64,000 nt of DNA. Source: Zhengitettix transpicula. Taxonomy: Eukaryota; Arthropoda; Insecta; Orthoptera; Tetrigidae. Location: the NCBI GenBank assembly GCA_037074705.1, contig CM073595.1:73580139-73644138 (forward strand), given 5' to 3'. Below the pieces are notes generated by a model. That model was not told the origin of the DNA, searched no databases, and saw nothing but the letters and a program-made list of their open reading frames with translations. The position numbers were made by a program, and so were the translations under genes. Positions 38,901 to 56,405 of the stretch are shown piece by piece (position 1 is the first letter of the stretch; every line of letters starts with the position of its first letter).

Positions 38901-41900
38901 GAGTCTCTGACCAAAAAGCTGAAGGAAAACAGTTTCTATTGATTCCCTTTAAGTTTGTGTCCTGAGTTGTGTTACAATTTTCATGACCATTTTAAAATAT
39001 GAGAAAATAATCTTGACAATTTCTTACAAAATACACAATCATCATCACAACAACATGGATAGTTTCAACACAGATATTCAGTCTCAGGATTTGCTTGATT
39101 CCAAAAACTTTAAATAAAAAATCTTTACACCAAATGACTATGTCATAAATGCTTTAAAATTGTTGAAACAATAACCTTAACTCCAAAAGTCTTAAAAAAT
39201 GGTTTCTATACCTTAACTGCCTCCACATAAAGCCATATGTGAAGATAAACAAAACCTCAATTCCGGTTTGAGAAAACTGATACAATTGCAAACTTAGCAA
39301 TCTTAAATGGATTTCTTGATGAACAAAACAACCAGATATCAATGAAAGTCAAAGATTGAAGGCTTTCCCAGTGCACCTGTTGAAGGAAACTTTCTCAGGT
39401 GCAAAATTTCAACGACCATTGCCAACTGTTATCTTCTAGGCAAAGATGATGACAGTGTAGATGGTCATTTAAATATCACACAATAATCACTATTTGATCC
39501 AGGTGGAAAACCAAAAGCGTTTTCTTTAACAATGAAAGTGTACCTTCTGAAGAACAAAGCTGGATATATAATAAGACACTATTTCAGGGCTTCTGAATAA
39601 ACTTGGCCAGCTAAACACAGTTAAACAGATGTGTATCCCAAAGAACATCAAGAGATTCTAGAAAATACCTTACCTCCAAGTCAGAGAAATACCTCACTTC
39701 AAATGAGATTATGGAAATGTTTAGAATAAGAGAGAGACTAAAATATAGTTGAAAAACTTCACCTAAAAACCACAGTATTGAGACACAAAATGTTGTAACA
39801 AGAACACAAAATCCACCATAACAGACAAGAAAATGTTTCGTTATATAGATTGTGTTTTAAGGGGAAAATACTGGAGAACCAACAGATTCTAGGGATTCAA
39901 TAGTTAAAGTGCACACTTTTCACTGCGTTCTTTAAAACAAATTATGGGTATAACTTGCTAGGTAAGAGTACATATAATTAATTACGTTCACAACCCACAG
40001 CACAACTGTTCACATCAAACTATTCTGAAAACAATTCTAGTTATTTAGCATACATGGAACAAGTGGCCATTGAGTAATTATCAAAAGTGGACTGATGAAA
40101 TTTCTTTCAGCCATAACAATCCAAAAATGGTAAATTATGCTTGATGATGAATGAAACCGAAACTTTATAACAGTTATTGCAGTTAAAAAAAAACATTTGA
40201 AATGGGGTGTAACAACAATTTCAAAAACATAATAAGTTTTGAAAACCCTTAAATAAATCAGGAAACTGTAAATACATTAAAACATTTCATGGCCTGTATC
40301 AAATAAGGGGAGACATTATCATATGGACTGTTTTGAAAAATTGTGAAATGGTTGAATACCAAATGAGGTTTCGAATATCGAAGTGATGATGGGACGTGTG
40401 AAGTAAGATAGGTAAGAGAGTGGAGCAAAGGTACAGTATTCAACACATGAGAATGTATGAGCAAGGGAAGGAAATTGTGGAAACGTCGGCTGTTGAGAAT
40501 AAAAATGGAATGATGATAATGATGTACACAAATCTATGGAGCACGTGATCACATGTTTAAGATTCTGACATTGCTAGACACTGATGAATTAAGGAGTGCT
40601 AGAGAGAATGAAGGTTGTCCTCCAAGGCCCGAGCGCCTACATAGCCGCCCACAGCGCGGCACGCTCTCTGGACCAAGCCTTCTATAGCCTCCGTAGCCTC
40701 GGCCTGCGTCACCATACATTTCAACACGAACGGCTACAATGATTTTATTTCTTTTCGACAAGTAATTAGCTAAAACAAAGTGAAGAGGAAAAAAAAATGT
40801 TTTGCACTCTTTGGTGGTAGATGCGACGAGGAAGCTAATTTATTGTACTACATAATACATTGAGTTATAGAGTTGGACGGACGCAACTTGACGTAGAGAA
40901 CAAAATATCAGGTTATCTCTTGATACTTTGCTCCAACGAAACGTATAGAAATGTTAAAAGTATTTAATATACATGCGCTCTATACTTTCACGACCAAGAA
41001 CCGCGCATTACAATCCTACAATTATACAGTTTAAAGTTTCCATCCTGGTAATACCATGTAACAGTGACTTTTCGGTGGCTATTACTACCATCTTTTCAAA
41101 GCTAAAGCGTAAAGATTTTGTGGAAGAATCAAAATTTTATTTAACATTATTTGTATTGAGAAATATTTCCAATTCTTTTTATGCCCAAATATTTTGTATT
41201 TAGTTGTTCATACTAGTTTACAGTACAGATAGCCTCTCAAGTGGAAGAGTATATCCCACAAACCAACGTAATCTTCACATTGGCGATGAGAAAAAAATGA
41301 GGCTGAATCTAGGGAATATGGAGGGTGGTGGCACATCATTGATCCCTAAATATGTTAAATCTGTACATGGTCTCGAATCGTCTGTGGAACAACTTTTGTT
41401 CTAGTGTTTCCTGGTCATTTAGTTAGAATTTAAAAACATACAGAGACTTTATGTACTCCCTCAGCAGTAGGCTCATAACGGAAATGGTGCTTCCCACAGA
41501 TGTGAGGGTATTCAATATGGCCTATTCAGAAAATCTAATGGCGAGTGGAGATTAGAACTGGACACACAAGCTGTATGATTTTAGGTGAGGAGATTGGCAA
41601 ATTATGTAGGGATTCAACTATTGAATCAATCAATATGTGAAACCTATTGCACAATAAATTTAATATTTTATCTGGTGATTTATAGCAATTAAACTTATCA
41701 CAGCACAGAAATGGTAACCTTAAAATTAGCATTAGCACATTTGTCAGCAGTTCCTTTACTACAAAGGCTACCAAATAATGTATAAATATTAAAATGTTAC
41801 AACTTATTCTCAACATAATTTTAGAATTGTACCACTCAAGGAAAGAAAATTTAGTATGTATAGCAAATTAATTCAGAATACTAAATTAATAAACTGCTAT

Positions 41901-43568
41901 ATGGGGAACTTGAAAATGTTGCACAAATAAACTGAATTAAAAGATATCACACAAATAATATAAAAGTTTCACTTTTGATGATTAACTAATCTATGCAATT
42001 AAGTAACTTTATTAAAGACTTAACTATATATGTTTAGGTTATTAAAATAATTGTATTTATGAAAATTCTGTTTAAACTATTGTTGCTTAGATTTTCCAAA
42101 GGCTGACTGGTAGAATTTGAAAGTAATGAAACAATATAGTGAACAGAAAATATTAATTTGAAAATGATTACCAATATGTTGAATTGAAAATAAATTAATA
42201 AAATAGCAAAGAAGAAAAACCTATATTTTAAACAAATCTGCAGCAAGTCCAGTATGACCACCAAATCATTATTTAAAGTTTGATCCTGGATTATCCAAGT
42301 AATGTGGTACTGGAGAGGGTTGGGGTTCTACACCAATAGTGATACAGAAAATTTTCAATGATAAGGACACAACTGATATTAGTATTTACTCTAACATGAA
42401 ATTTAAACATCAAACTAGTACTCTTAAGACTTTGATATTAAAATTTCAACTCTCTACTTTATTTTGTAACCACCTCTTACATGCACAATTTTAACATCAA
42501 ATACCACAAGTAAGACAATGAAAATCAACAAGAGTAATCTTTTAATTAAACTCACCCATATAATGCAGAAACAATAGGTATTTAAAAGAAATCAGTCTAT
42601 TGTGTTACATATTACAAATGGTTATAAACAATACCTCAAAGGATCAAGTGCATCATCATTTAACATGAAGCCTGAATGTCACAAAGTACAATAAAAATAA
42701 GTAATTAAAAGTGGCATCACCATCATTTGACAATTAAACAAATGGTTCCATCCAAAAAAAAAAACTGGTATTGTGTCAAATATTACAACTTAATGTGTAA
42801 GGTTATAGTTTTATAAAGATTTAGTCGACCATAGATTATTAAACGTGATAAAATTTCTTCTATGTAAGACTGATCACGAAATCGATAAATGAAAAGTAAG
42901 TCATGGGTTACGCATTAAACTAACCTTAATGACAAGAGTTCAACCCTGGACATTTGCCTCACCAAACTGATGTCCGTCAAATTACACCCCCTAAAAATTG
43001 TAACAAGTTAAAAACATTCACATTTGTATAAATGTATACATATTAAACTAAAACATGTTTATCTGAACTACTAATGCATGTCACAAAAAAGAATCTATTC
43101 GTATACCAATAAAAATTTACGAACCAACAATTCAATTTTCTTATACTAGATATGTCCGACATTTTTGTACGCAGAAAAACCATTTCTTCAGTTAGTTGAG
43201 TCATATTTAATTAAAATATCTAACACCTGATAAATTTAAATGTTTTCTTGCCGCATACTTAATGTCAAAATGTACACACCAAAGATACTAAACGAAAGAT
43301 GAAAAAAGTAAACAACACGCTGATCATTAAATTATAAAAGTAAAGGTATGCAGATGTACTCGAATCAACAAAGCAGATATGATTTATACTTAATACAATT
43401 TTGTATTCACTACGCATTTGTTCACAATCATAACATTCTGTTAAACACAATTGATTAATTTATTTTCATTATGCAATAATGTACACACCAACAATTTAAC
43501 TTTCGAGTAGATGTCATATCTGAGGACTTTGTGCGAGCAGTAACCATAAATTCTGTTAGCCGAACCAT
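32902..43568 (-). CDS. CFAP410: CFAP410 (C21orf2) ciliary leucine-rich-repeat protein
   Basis: Nine coding exons on the minus strand: 43568-43489, 42990-42925, 38334-38167, 37101-36921, 35983-35871, 35650-35626 (a 25-nt micro-exon), 34885-34838, 33833-33606, 33015-32902 (stop TGA); 340 residues. The order matches the family: N-terminal cap ending RKLNCW, LRRs (NLTDISL; LEELFIRKNKISDI; LKILMLKENPC), an LRR-cap with TVLRTLPNL, a low-complexity Ser/Asn linker, then a C-terminal helical domain NSNVLSAVLLLIKELDYSSL. Vertebrate CFAP410 is about 256 residues; the extra length here is in the linker. In vertebrates the protein acts at the ciliary base with NEK1, and its C-terminal helix oligomerises (known for the family, not visible here). 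A homologous second copy of the first coding exon lies at 43204-43125. Intron 2 is 4.6 kb with a GC-rich island. The gene is head to head with Arf4. Confidence 0.88.
35327..35520 (+). repeat. tRNA-like SINE copy 2 with (GT)n(AT)n tail
   Basis: Begins with a tRNA-like piece containing GTTCAAGTCC, a good match to the pol III B box (GTTCRANYC), then the shared core with GAACATATGCTTTTCTATGTG and GAGCATATGAATT, and ends in (GT)n followed by ATATATACATATAT. This is the copy that best shows the SINE structure. It lies in a CFAP410 intron, opposite in strand to the gene. An A box was not confidently found. Confidence 0.7.
37681..37751. repeat. 32-bp tandem duplication in a CFAP410 intron
   Basis: Two identical copies of AAAGTTAATACAGAAATAAG followed by CCATTTTCTT, period 32. 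Confidence 0.9.
38650..38770. repeat. imperfect direct repeat in CFAP410 intron 2
   Basis: Two copies of a TTACGTTGG... block and a GATAATAATAAGAGTATCTT, CTTGCTTTGTTTCTT block lie head to tail with a period of about 60 bp. Confidence 0.7.
40618..40735. other. GC-rich island in CFAP410 intron 2
   Basis: About 118 bp rich in GCC and CG (for example CATAGCCGCCCACAGCGCGG and GTAGCCTCGGCCTGCGTCAC) in an intron that is otherwise strongly AT-rich. No coding homology was recognised in either strand, and no splice sites were seen that would join it to CFAP410. It could be a transposon piece, a retrocopy fragment or a regulatory element. Confidence 0.5.
43125..43204 (-). CDS. CFAP410: CFAP410 alternative first coding exon (1b)
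   Basis: An ATG-started 80-nt copy of the first coding exon, ending in the same phase (TG|GT) after RKLNCW. It reads MTQLTEEMVFLRTK then MSDISSIRKLNCW, against MVRLTEFMVTARTK then SSDMTSTRKLNCW in exon 1a at 43489-43568. It has no stop or frameshift and a usable GTTCGT donor, and it would splice to exon 2 (42990) in frame. It could be an alternative first exon with its own promoter, an exon reached from an upstream UTR exon, or a recently silenced copy. The open frame and preserved phase favour function. Confidence 0.65.
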
Positions 43569-44655
43569 CCTGATACGTCTCTAGAGAGCTAATGCTAGAT
43601 GGTGTAATGGGACTCGGTTGTATTTCCCACCTACGTAAAATGTCCAACGATTTCATACGGGCAAATTATCGAACTTCATTTTTATCGTAAATAAACAATC
43701 GAATTTCCGTGTTTTGGACGTTTTAATATATCGATGGCATCGTACGTATGCACTCATCTTCTGAATGTTGTAATATTTATAAAAATTGTCCGTTTTTATG
43801 TTAGAAACGGTTTATTAAAATAATGGATCTTTTTTAAGTTGACGATATTTCTCCGAATAAACACACATACCTGAGAGGACACATTTACTTACTTACGCTT
43901 ACATTATTTGTGGTTGTTAGAGTCAACAACAATCAAAACTACAGTAAGACAAAATATGTTACAGTACCAAATTTCTATTGTCCTTCATTTCAAATTTTAT
44001 ATAACCCAAATAATTCCAGATCAAAACGTGAAAGCATGCCCATTCAATGTGGCAAGTTTAACATACATTATTCTCTCATTGTAAAATAATTTTATGGCCA
44101 ACCTTATATGTCTCTAGTCATACATTGATTATTTCATCCCGATTATAGTTGTTTTTATTTTTTGCTGCAATAAATAAAATATTCTGTAGAGCAATAGTTT
44201 TCCTATCATATCGTAACATATTCCAAAGCTTTAGTTTTATTACAATATGATATTATTTACACATATTTTGTCTTATGCGCTGTAATCGCTAAATTATTTA
44301 GAATATATTTGGAAATGTTCAGAAACTATTAGCTATGTAGAGAAATGCAGCTCTATACAATACTAGCGACATACGTTTGTTGGATGGATACTTACCAGTG
44401 AAGAACTACTGTATTGTACTTTGCACAATAATAGTAATTTATAAAGTCGTATCTTCCTCGAGTCTCATCGTTTGACGAGTGTGGTTTCTAAGCCAAAACA
44501 TAGCGAAGTTCTTTGGTTCCCATGACGTTACGTTTAGTTGTATGTAATTTGTAAATCGACGTGGCAGAAAAATAGAATTCGGTTCTTAGTTGGGAGCCAA
44601 GCTCAGTCTCCACGTGCTCATAACAAACGCTAATTTATTAGTTAAATATTTTAGG
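43569..44655. promoter_or_regulatory. divergent spacer between CFAP410 and Arf4
   Basis: About 1.1 kb separates the two start codons, so both promoters and 5' UTRs must lie here unless distant UTR exons exist. An upstream out-of-frame ATG at 43656 on the minus strand overlaps the CFAP410 start. The Arf4-proximal 150 bp is less AT-rich and holds CREB/UPR-like sites (see 44523-44616). No TATA box was confidently placed. Confidence 0.5.
44523..44616 (+). promoter_or_regulatory. CREB3/UPR-like elements upstream of Arf4
   Basis: TGACGTTA at 44523, CGACGTGGCA at 44557 (one base from the UPRE/CrebA-type TGACGTGGCA), and an ERSE-like CCAAG-N8-CCACG ending in the E-box CACGTG at 44611-44616, all within 135 bp upstream of the Arf4 ATG. 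Mammalian ARF4 is a reported CREB3 target in the Golgi-stress response, so the grouping is plausible, but the matches are inexact and may sit in the 5' UTR. Confidence 0.4.
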
Positions 44656-51483
<6,828 letters not shown>

Positions 51484-54400
51484 GCAAATGGAGCCTAGTG
51501 ATGTGGAGATGAACTTGTTTAGTAACGAGTGGAGTGGAGCGGAGCTGTGAGTGATGAACTGTGTGATGAAATCGCCTTATCACTATTGTTTAAGAGGTTT
51601 TTAATTACATTCTTACTGTGTTATGTTATCGAGTTTTGCATTTCAACTCAAATAAGTGAAACAATGCCTATTGGCCCATTTAATTTCTGTTGAGTTTGAG
51701 GCATATAATTTCCATGTCTTAATTGTGTGCTTATATAAGGGATAAACATATTTGTGGATTGATTTGAATAAGTTACTCAAAAATAAACTACCAATTTGAA
51801 ATATATTGTCACATGTACACCACTAATAGTTTCACAATACAGTGTCTGTGTAACCAACTAATACAGTACTTTTAATGCTGATCCATAGATTATTCTATTT
51901 GAAATTGTCATGAAGATATAATTTTAAATCCTTGTTGAATGATGAAACTAGCATGTTATATGAAGGCAGGACAAAAGCCATGTGAAACTTTATAACTGCT
52001 ATCATAATGTACAATAGTTTTGTGGATTTGTTGAAGTGAATAATTGAACAGATTCTTGTGGTACATGATTTTCAAAACTACTACATGTATATATTGTTGC
52101 AGAATATGTTTAAGAATAAATAAAATATCAAATATGTTATAGTTTTTATTTACTAATAATGCTATTATTTGCAATCTGAGTGTATTTTATTAAGTTCTAT
52201 ATTATTAATTTTATTTATTAGATATCTGGAAATAGTGCTGAAAAGGGTGAAACACTGAAATTGGTGAGGTTACATCTAAATATGGACATATTTTGTGTGC
52301 CTTATATATAATTTCAAGACTGACCTTGGAGATATTGGCTAATGTAGAGTTAAATGGTAACCATAATTTGGCTACATTGCAAATGGGCTCTGAAAAAATG
52401 GTATACAAAGGCAACAGATTCATAAATCTAGTAATGCCTCACTGTTACATTACAAAACAAAAGTTTATTCCGTATTAGTCTACATGAAAAACTTATCGAT
52501 GTTGCCTTCATATTTGAAATGGAAACTGTGGCCTGTGTAGCTGTTGAAAAAACAGTTCTACTCAAATGGAGTGAAATAATTTACACACAATGACGATTCA
52601 AAGGCTTTCAGTCGTAAGATTTTTCTGAAGCCATTGAAGTGTCACATGTAATTTCTTTCACTGTGTTGGAATGTCTACAACTATTTGTGCAACAATGAAT
52701 TCATTGTATTTCAGGTTGTTATATTTGTTCTATATATCACAAATCTAGTACATAAATATTTATTTAAATACAAGCATTATCTGGCAACAAGCAGAGGATC
52801 AGTGAATTATACTCAAAATCTTGTTTCCTATTCTACTTTCTTGATACAGTAAATTAAATATTAATATATGTTCAACAATTGAATTAATAACAAGTCTATT
52901 ACATAATCAATAAGGTAATTCCATGTATTTTCAACAATGTCAAACTTAACACATTAATTTATTATTTCAGTGTTATAAATATCTAGTAGAAATACTAAAA
53001 AATACTTTTCAACTGAGATGTAAGTCACATTGGCAATTTAAATGCATTTTTATAACAGTTTATTATCAACATACATGAAAAAACACAATTGCAACATGTT
53101 AGAGATGATAACCATTACCATGCAGTCAGTTATTCCCAGATTTACCAAATTCTCAACTTAAAATACCTATTTACTGGATTTTAAAATATAGATGGTAAGT
53201 TTAAAATAAAATGAATATGTTAAGTAGTGTAACAGAAGTAATTTAATTCTAAAACAACTGTAAGTCCACAAATATGTTCTGATATATTGATTTATTATAC
53301 CATGGGATGAGTTCTTGTGATTCCAACCAGGTTTCAATGTTTGCTTGTTAAAATGGCTAGCACTGCCATCTTCTTCAGGTGAAGTGCTGTTTAAGTCAGG
53401 TGTAGTCTCTAAACATGAGCTCCTCTGAGGTAGACTGTTGCAACAATTCACAGAGGCAGTGGGGACATGATACCGTGAACCAGAGCTAATCATAGGAGCT
53501 CATTCTACAAGACGACTTGTAGAATATATAAACGACAACATCAGACTCGAACAGCACTTCACCTGAAGAAGACAATGGTGCCAGCAAACAAATATTGATA
53601 ACCGGTTGGAATCCTGAGGGCTCATCATCTCTATTATATCATTGTCACATATTCAGCTTTCAGCCTTATGGGCCATCCATAATAATCTGTATCATATTAC
53701 GGTTATGGTCTGGGAAAATGGTATGATAAATCAATATACCAGAACAAAATTATGGACTTTGGTTATTTTAAAATAAAACAGTCTTTCAACCATCACTGTA
53801 CGGGGAAATTTAAAGTAAACTCACTTAATACACATTATTCACCTACAAAAAATAAAACATTCAGATAATTTTTCTATTAAAAGTTAAAAATTAATTGAAA
53901 TGACTTAATTAGCAATGAACAAAAACATGTTATGTTGAAGTTCTGGGCAAAAATTGTTGTATTACTGTCGCATACAAGGATCTTCTCATTCAGATTGTAT
54001 CTTGCAATTTAATGAATTACTATCATTGCTTCATGATACAGGACACTATAAAAATATTAGTTAGTAGGTTAGTTTGGGTGTTATGAAATGTTGCCGTTGA
54101 CACACAATGAAGATTTAATCCTAATATTCCCCTGTGGCTTACCACCTGGCTAATAGCAATAAATTCTCGGACAAAAGTGATGATGTGTGTATTTATCACA
54201 ATGTTGAACATTTAGGCATTTTATTATTAGCAATATGCTTGTTTAACAAATGTTTTTACTGTGACGAGGAGGGATCTAACAACATAACTGTTACTTTCAT
54301 GATAACTATATCACAAATGTTATCCTTCTTTCTGTACCTCCACATCTAGATCTCTAATTTGGAAACATACAAAACAAGTAGCTTGGAAAAAGCAGCATTA

Positions 54401-55740
54401 ACACAAATATACTACCTCAAGTGTTTAACTTGCACAGTCTAGTTAAATCACTAAATTGTTGGAGAGATTATTTAAGTTCAGGGTTTCAATGTATTATCAA
54501 ATGGCATATCTATTCTCATCACAAAGAATTAAAATGATAAGTAAATTTAATTATGTCCATTGGAGGCCAGTTGTCTATTTAACACTCGAATAATTTACAG
54601 TTGTTTAAAGAATGATTTTAGATGCAAAGGTAAAGAGGAAAAAAATTCAATTAAAATTCCCTCACAAAATAGAAGTTTTGATGAATTCTACATTATTAAG
54701 TTTCTCAAGAATTACTCTAATACAATTCAGTAGTTTAATTAATTTAATTTTAAGACATCATTAAACAGAATATTTTTAATGCAGAAAATGTTTTATACAT
54801 AACATCATTAGAATTTCTAAACATAATATTGTTTTCAAATATTTAGATAACTACATATGTAACTATAAGGCAGTTGATCCTTAAGTCTGTATTCAAAATA
54901 TGTTCTTTTTATGCAACAATTTGCAGTTTTATCAATCTATTTCCAAAAAGATACTTCAAACCAAAAGTGAACTGACAGCAACATTGACCATTACACACAT
55001 CTCGTCATTGATAATTTGTGACAATCACAAAAAACAGGTTACAAAATCTACTGAAAAATCATGCAGGTCACATTAATAAAATATAAGTGAATAGCACTTC
55101 CAATCTAACAGGTTAGTTACAAGTCAATATTTCTGTAAATTTAGAAGTTTTATAAGTAAATTTTGGTAGTTTAAGCCTTACAATATATTTGTAAAACTTT
55201 ATTAAATTACTTTAAATAAATAAGAGTTACACTTAAATTTCCTACTAGAATTTCTATCTTAATGATACACGAAAAATGTTATAGTTTTAAAATTTAATCA
55301 GATCTTTATAATAGGCAGTAAGTTTATGGAATATAAAATTTATATAACAAAATAATGTACATTTTTACCAGTCAAAATGGTTTATATTTGTTGCCAACAG
55401 ACAATTTTTTGACACAAAAACAAACTTAGTGTACATTGAGTCCATTGCTTGTTGATAATTATACATCAAATTCTGGAACACACTGCTTCAAGTTCATCAC
55501 CATTATAAAAAGAGACACAAAAAACATTCACAGTTGCAACTTTTTTTCTTATTGTCCTGCATATTTAGAGAGTAGCTCAGGTTCTACTCTTATAAGACAT
55601 AATTTAATTACCGGTATCTAAAATGCTGTCAGCAAGCTTTAAATAATGTCAATCAATTTGTAACAGAGAGAGCTACCTCTCACGTAGTGATCATCAGTTT
55701 GTACTACATAGAGCTACGAAAACAAATGTTTAATGCAGAA
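51484..55740. other. convergent 3' region between Arf4 and RYBP
   Basis: Holds the 3' UTRs of Arf4 (plus) and RYBP (minus). TTTATT near 55198 is a possible minus-strand poly(A) signal for RYBP. A 295-bp foldback element occupies 53319-53613. No further coding exon was found. Confidence 0.45.
53319..53613. mobile_element. 295-bp inverted-repeat element, possibly Penelope-like terminal repeats
   Basis: Imperfect arms of about 80 bp (53319-53402 and 53538-53613) share GATTCCAACC and the motif CTTCTTCAGGTGAAGTGCTG in inverted orientation. The centre contains GAGCTC-flanked sequence. The motif style resembles inverted terminal regions of Penelope-like elements, but no RT is present here; a MITE is the alternative. 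Confidence 0.6.
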
Positions 55741-56366
55741 TTATGAGCTTCTTAAGTCTGAACCTAACTCTGTGCTTTTTGCATCTGTGCTGGATTCTGA
55801 ATGACTTCCATTTTCTGAAGAAGCACTGCTTGACTGCCCAGACTGGTCAGAAGTTGTCTTCTTCAATTTGGGCTTATATTCAGTGATGTAAACTGTCACA
55901 TTATTTACAGTAACTTCTCTTGTTTGGGCTGTACTTCGATCAACATTCTTCAACCTTGGACTAAAATAAATCCCATGAAAAAATTAAAACAATGTAATTA
56001 ATATATGCAACTCTACTGGCATGATGTGCAGTTTTCTATCCTGAGAAATTATAAAATTTAACATGCTCCTTCCTACCCTATGACAGTCACCAGCTTGTAA
56101 TTATTGTTTAATGGATTCTTCTAACTCTTCACTCCCTCTACTCTATCCATTCCTCCTCTATACCTAATAAAACTGTCTATAGTTGCACGGTAGCTTAAAT
56201 GGCTTTCCTTCTTTATTCCTTCTCCCTGCGTGAACATATGCTTTTCTTTGCATGTGATTCTACGCCCAACCATATGAATTCACATTATACGTCCTATTCA
56301 TTTCCATCTTTCCTCACTATCACAAGATTGAATGTAACTTCATCACCAAATTAAAGTTCCTTACAT

Positions 56367-56405
<39 letters not shown>

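Noticed and set aside
41204..41404. Plus-strand frame with GGGTSLIPKYVKSVHGLE in CFAP410 intron 2
   Set aside because: No recognisable family, conserved neighbour exon or splice context. It may be an old transposon piece, but I cannot support that.
42660..42700. Possible small minus-strand CFAP410 exon bounded by CAG and GTATTG
   Set aside because: The frame hits a stop when joined to exon 1. The 42925-42990 exon fits the LRR sequence and phase exactly.
43441..43656. Minus-strand frame from an upstream ATG overlapping the CFAP410 start
   Set aside because: It is out of frame with the clearly conserved CFAP410 exon that it overlaps. At most it is an upstream ORF.
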